This document shows, piece after piece, positions 40,334 through 43,713 of a stretch of DNA of 43,713 nucleotides (position 1 is its first letter; each line of letters opens with the position of its first letter). The stretch is from Dethiosulfatibacter sp. (GTDB taxonomy: Bacteria; Bacillota_A; Clostridia; Tissierellales; Dethiosulfatibacteraceae). Under the pieces are notes generated by a model that was given only the letters and a program-made list of their open reading frames with translations, was not told the origin of the DNA and ran no database searches. A program made the translations under genes and the position numbers. The stretch lies in contig JAHRFV010000100.1 in assembly GCA_019084435.1 (NCBI GenBank), positions 1 to 43,713 of the forward strand. Reading direction: 5' to 3'.

Positions 40334-41668
40334 ATGATCAAAAGAGCAATTGATTTAATTGAAGAAGGTAAATTTACCGAAGCCAGAAAAGCAATTCTGG
40401 AGATGAATTCGGTTGATATCGCCGAGGTTTTCGAAGAGCTTGATACTGAAAAGTTATTGGTGATGTTTAGATTGCTGCCAAAAGAAACAGCTGTTGATGT
40501 TTTTTCATACATTTCAGCAGATCTTCAGGAGTATCTGATTGAGGCCATAGCTGACAATGAAATCCAAACGATTATGGATGAGCTTTTTCTGGATGATACG
40601 GTGGATTTGCTTGAAGAAATGCCAGCTAATATAGTTAAGAAAATACTGAAGAACACGAGTAAAGACAAGCGCGATCTGATCAATCATTTACTGAAGTACC
40701 CTGAGAATTCAGCAGGGAGCATCATGACCATTGAATATGTTGATCTAAAAAAGGAAATGACAGTCAGAGAGTCCTTAATGAACATCAAAAAAGTAGGGGT
40801 CGATAAAGAGACAATCAACACCTGTTATGTCATCGATGAAAACCGAAAGTTGGAGGGTATCGTATCCCTTCGAAAACTGATTATCAATGAAGATGAAACA
40901 GTTATAAAAGACATCATGCAGACTAATATCATTTCAATCAATACCCACATGGACCAGGAGGAAATCGCCAGCATAATCAAGAAATATGATTTGCTTGTCG
41001 TTCCTGTCGTAGACAACGAAGGAAGACTCGTGGGAATCATCACCATTGATGATGTGGTTGACATAATTGATCAGGAAAATACAGAAGACTTCCAAAAGAT
41101 GGCAGCAATGCAACCATCAGATGAAGAATATCTAAAAACGGGCATATTTACATCAGCTAAACATAGGGTGGGCTGGCTTCTGGTGTTAATGATTTCTGCG
41201 ACAATCACAGGCAATATCATCAAACAATATAATGACATATTACAATCAGTCGTCATACTGGTTTCATTTATTCCAATGCTCATGAATACGGGAGGTAATT
41301 CCGGCTCACAATCGGCTACACTGGTCATTAGAGGACTGGCATTGAATGAGATACAGATGAGAGATGTATGGAAGGTGCTTTGGAAGGAATTCAGGGTCAG
41401 TATAGTTGTCGGTTTTGTTTTGGCTAGTGTCAACTTCATAAGGATTTACTTTCTTGAAAGAACAGACCTTTACGTGGCTATTACGGTATGTGTAAGTCTT
41501 TTCATAACTGTCATAACAGCTAAGCTGGTAGGAGGAATACTTCCTATCATAGCAAAAAAAATGAAGCTGGACCCCGCGATTATGGCCAGCCCACTTGTTA
41601 CAACCATAGTGGACGCTGTCGCACTTGTGACTTATTTCAGTATAGCAACTGTGTTGATGAATATATAA
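40334..41668 (+). CDS. mgtE: Magnesium transporter MgtE
   Basis: A 444-residue Mg2+ channel of the inner membrane. The order is a helical MgtE_N domain (about 1-125; AEVFEELDTEKLLVMFRLL), a CBS pair (about 130-255; LEGIVSLRKLI and LVGIITIDDVVDII) that senses cytosolic Mg2+, a plug helix, and five membrane helices (about 275-444) with the pore signature NTGGNSGSQSATLVIRGLAL. The length is normal. AAAGGAGGG precedes ATG. Expression is under the M-box upstream, so control by magnesium acts both on the mRNA and on the channel. Confidence 0.97.
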   Translation: MIKRAIDLIEEGKFTEARKAILEMNSVDIAEVFEELDTEKLLVMFRLLPKETAVDVFSYISADLQEYLIEAIADNEIQTIMDELFLDDTVDLLEEMPANIVKKILKNTSKDKRDLINHLLKYPENSAGSIMTIEYVDLKKEMTVRESLMNIKKVGVDKETINTCYVIDENRKLEGIVSLRKLIINEDETVIKDIMQTNIISINTHMDQEEIASIIKKYDLLVVPVVDNEGRLVGIITIDDVVDIIDQENTEDFQKMAAMQPSDEEYLKTGIFTSAKHRVGWLLVLMISATITGNIIKQYNDILQSVVILVSFIPMLMNTGGNSGSQSATLVIRGLALNEIQMRDVWKVLWKEFRVSIVVGFVLASVNFIRIYFLERTDLYVAITVCVSLFITVITAKLVGGILPIIAKKMKLDPAIMASPLVTTIVDAVALVTYFSIATVLMNI

Positions 41669-41677
41669 TCAAATATA

Positions 41678-41718
41678 GATATATCAAAAGCAGATCTTTG
41701 ATCTGCTTTTAATATATC
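41678..41718. terminator. Bidirectional terminator between mgtE and fetB
   Basis: AAAAGCAGATC-ttt-GATCTGCTTTT (41686-41710) extended by GATATAT/ATATATC on both sides. It serves the convergent genes mgtE and fetB. Confidence 0.92.
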
Positions 41719-42520
41719 ACGATTTGGTCTCTGTTGATTCAATCACCATCTGCGCCTTTTGATTGAAAAAGGTTTTATAACCCAACTGAAGAAAGAGGAT
41801 TACTGTAAAGGCAACACTACCCAGTATACCGAGCATTATGGCTATCTGGTATTCAATGGCTGTGACAGGTGATACTCCAGATAAAATCTGACCTGTCATC
41901 ATACCTGGAAGAAAAACAATACCCATACCCACCATAGAGTTGATAGTTGGAAGAATAGCGGAATCAAAAGCATTATCTACAATCTCTTTAGATGCCATTT
42001 TGGGTGTAGCACCCAGCATTAGAGATGATTCCACCAAATGCTTCTGTGTGTTCATATCATTTACCAGTCGACTGACACCCAGTGAGATTCCGGTCATGGA
42101 ATTTCCGATTAGCATACCGGATATTGGAATGAAATATCTTGGATTGAACCAAGGCCTCAAGCCTATGACAATTATGATGAAATATAAGAGGCAGGTTACT
42201 GTTCCTGTCACCATAGAAAACGCTATGATTTTCTTAAGCTTATTAGAAATTTTCACATTCACTCGTCTAAAAATATTATTTATGGCAAATATTTCCATGA
42301 CAGACAAAACCAGCAGTGTCAGTACCCAGCTTTCATTATCAAAAAGATACATCAAAATATAGCCTGTTAGGATCAGTTGAAGGGTCATTCTGACAGAGGA
42401 TATTAGGATTTCTTTCTCACGTTTGATGCCCCTGTATTTAACAAATGCCAATAGTATCAGAATAAAAATGTAAGCAGCAGCCAATTGCCATATTTGAATT
42501 TCAATTACATTTGTATTCAC
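41717..42520 (-). CDS. fetB: ABC transporter permease FetB (UPF0014)
   Basis: A 267-residue membrane protein with about six to seven helices. The family signatures are SVRMTLQLILTGYIL and, in the second half, GNSMTGISLGVSRL, LMLGATP and FLPGMMTGQILSGVSP. It pairs with FetA; in E. coli FetAB lowers free iron under oxidative stress, and a wider metal-export role is possible. Its start overlaps the end of fetA by four bases (ATGA), so translation is coupled. It converges on mgtE at a shared terminator. Confidence 0.92.
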   Translation of the reverse strand: MNTNVIEIQIWQLAAAYIFILILLAFVKYRGIKREKEILISSVRMTLQLILTGYILMYLFDNESWVLTLLVLSVMEIFAINNIFRRVNVKISNKLKKIIAFSMVTGTVTCLLYFIIIVIGLRPWFNPRYFIPISGMLIGNSMTGISLGVSRLVNDMNTQKHLVESSLMLGATPKMASKEIVDNAFDSAILPTINSMVGMGIVFLPGMMTGQILSGVSPVTAIEYQIAIMLGILGSVAFTVILFLQLGYKTFFNQKAQMVIESTETKS

Positions 42521-43158
42521 AGCGTTACCTCCTCATTGACGACTCTACCCTTGTCTATTCGGATAATCAAATCCGAATAGGTGCTTGCTACCTTGTTGGA
42601 ATGAGTGACCATAATGATTGACTTGGAATTCTTTTTACATTGAGCAACTAGATTTTCGATAATAATCCTCTCGGTTTCTTCATCAAGAGATGCAGAAGGC
42701 TCATCTAATAGAAAAACATCAGGACTCAATAACAGTACTCTAGCTAATGCCAATCGTTGTTTTTCGCCACCAGAGAGATTATCAATTGACTCGTCCAGTT
42801 TCTTGTTAAGCCTGGCTGACTGGAGTGATGATAAAAGCATGTCTTCATTTTCCATAGTTTTTTCTGAAAACTTCAATCCTATTAGCAGGTTATCCTTGAC
42901 AGTACCATTGTATATTGCAGGATTCTGTGGAAGCATAATGACTTTTCTTCTGTGATTTATTGAGTCCATTTCTTCAAGTGGTGTATCCAAGTAAAAGATT
43001 TCTCCGGAATCAGGACTGATCATTTTATTCAATAGTTTAAGCAATGTGGTTTTTCCACCACCACTTTCACCAGTAATGCAGACTATTTGATTGCTGGGTA
43101 TTGTAAGTGATTTGATATCTATGATATCTTTAAACAATACATCTTGAAATCTGAACAT
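42517..43158 (-). CDS. fetA: ABC transporter ATP-binding protein FetA
   Basis: A 213-residue ATPase. Walker A is GESGGGKTT (residues about 31-39), the Q-loop is MLPQNP, the signature is LSGGEKQR, Walker B is VFLLDEPSA, and the switch His is in VTHSN. It energises FetB in the same operon. AAGGAGGT precedes the reverse-strand ATG. The promoter is read leftward from 43196-43224, face to face with the PAS sensor promoter, and its spacer holds an inverted repeat, so metal- or stress-dependent repression is plausible. Confidence 0.93.
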   Translation of the reverse strand: MFRFQDVLFKDIIDIKSLTIPSNQIVCITGESGGGKTTLLKLLNKMISPDSGEIFYLDTPLEEMDSINHRRKVIMLPQNPAIYNGTVKDNLLIGLKFSEKTMENEDMLLSSLQSARLNKKLDESIDNLSGGEKQRLALARVLLLSPDVFLLDEPSASLDEETERIIIENLVAQCKKNSKSIIMVTHSNKVASTYSDLIIRIDKGRVVNEEVTL

Positions 43159-43195
43159 TTTTACCTCCTTAGATGCTCAAAAGATTAACTACTTT

Positions 43196-43224
43196 AATAT
43201 ATCAAAAAATATGATATATAACAA
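43196..43224 (-). promoter_or_regulatory. fetA promoter with operator-like inverted repeat
   Basis: On the reverse strand TTGTTA (43224-43219), 17 bases, TATATT (43201-43196). The spacer and edges contain ATATATCA-n7-TGATATAT (43197-43219), a perfect 8-base inverted repeat suited to a repressor dimer. Confidence 0.55.
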
Positions 43225-43241
43225 CAGACTTGACAAACAAG

Positions 43242-43270
43242 TGAACAAACATTCTGAAGTATGCTATAAT
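43242..43270 (+). promoter_or_regulatory. Promoter of the PAS sensor gene
   Basis: TGAACA (43242-43247), 17 bases, and an extended -10 TGC-TATAAT (43262-43270). Confidence 0.6.
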
Positions 43271-43306
43271 AAACACATACGGCAAGTTAGTGAACTGGAG
43301 AAAGTT

Positions 43307-43713
43307 ATGAATAACGAAAACCAGGATAAATTAAACAAAACAATAGAATCGGTTTTTAGAATAAAGCCCGGCAAAGAATCCCTAAAGTTCTTGATTGTCT
43401 ATCTTGTTGTTGGGTTTGCCTGGATTCTTTTTTCTGATAGTATTCTAGATTTTCTGATTGATGACATGACAGTAATAATGCGATTTCAGACCTACAAGGG
43501 TTGGCTTTATGTCTTAGTTACAGGGATTATATTTTATCTGATTATCAGAAGCAAGCTTAAGTTGCTTGATAAGAATAGGCAATCATTGGAAAATAGTGAA
43601 GAGCGCTATAGATTGGTTGTTGAGGGGTCCAATGATGGGATATGGGATTGGAATATAATCAAAGGAAACTATTTTTTCTCTATAAAATCAAAGCCGATGT
43701 TTGGTTATGATGA
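43307..43713 (+). CDS. Membrane sensor with PAS domain, partial
   Basis: ATG 43307 follows CTGGAG. The visible 135 codons run off the window. Two membrane helices (about residues 26-50 and 64-84, with FAWILFSDSIL and FQTYKGWLYVLVTGIIFYL between and within) form a short sensor hairpin, then SEERYRLVVEGSNDGIWDWN begins a PAS domain. This N-terminus is common in diguanylate cyclases and phosphodiesterases (GGDEF/EAL), and also in histidine kinases; the output domain is outside the window. It is divergent from fetAB. Confidence 0.85.
   Translation, partial: MNNENQDKLNKTIESVFRIKPGKESLKFLIVYLVVGFAWILFSDSILDFLIDDMTVIMRFQTYKGWLYVLVTGIIFYLIIRSKLKLLDKNRQSLENSEERYRLVVEGSNDGIWDWNIIKGNYFFSIKSKPMFGYD

Overview
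The window looks like a chromosome segment of a low-GC Gram-positive anaerobe of the Clostridia type. The signs are strong AGGAGG-type ribosome binding sites, TTGACA/TATAAT promoters, many U-tailed terminators, a glmS ribozyme, an M-box magnesium riboswitch, lipoproteins, S-layer homology (SLH) proteins and PadR-DUF2812 and DUF2975-XRE pairs. Nearly all genes lie on the + strand; the exceptions are one 69-codon gene, two very short genes and the fetAB pair. No rRNA, tRNA or CRISPR array was found.

Layout. 1-8400: housekeeping genes (cytoplasmic parvulin, GIY-YIG protein, M3 oligopeptidase, BaiN-like flavoprotein, TetR regulator, EamA transporter), then glmS behind its ribozyme. 8400-9650: a decayed stretch with a TetR-like fragment under a perfect palindrome, a small membrane protein, the right end of an IS200/IS605 element (last 18 TnpB codons plus its omegaRNA-like scaffold), a terminator and a structured repeat. 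9654-18413: five genes for two SLH surface proteins, a lipoprotein, a membrane-anchored FMN-binding protein and a NosR/NapH-like polyferredoxin with its own FMN-binding domain. 18480-21540: PadR-DUF2812, a tiny reverse-strand membrane protein, and a macrodomain plus von Willebrand A pair. 21540-27130: a TMEM165-type cation transporter lying between two copies of a hairpin repeat, then an HNH_2 endonuclease and a PLD-helicase-DUF3427 protein that look like an acquired defence pair. 27150-41700: MBL hydrolase, homoserine dehydrogenase, two lipoproteins, an amidase, small genes, DEAD-box helicase, patatin, SelO, PlsC, threonine synthase, DUF2975-XRE and mgtE under an M-box. 41717-43713: fetBA on the - strand and a divergent PAS sensor cut by the window edge.

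The most interesting unit is 9654-18413. Four consecutive genes share a sulfite-oxidase (molybdopterin) fold-like domain that lacks the usual ligand cysteine in every copy. Two genes carry FMN_bind domains with covalent-flavin motifs, and the last adds membrane [4Fe-4S] centres. I infer an envelope electron-transfer chain running from a membrane polyferredoxin through flavin domains to S-layer-anchored proteins. Next in interest are a structured repeat at 9496-9626 with an internally deleted copy at 35926-35984, and the repeat pair around the TMEM165 gene.
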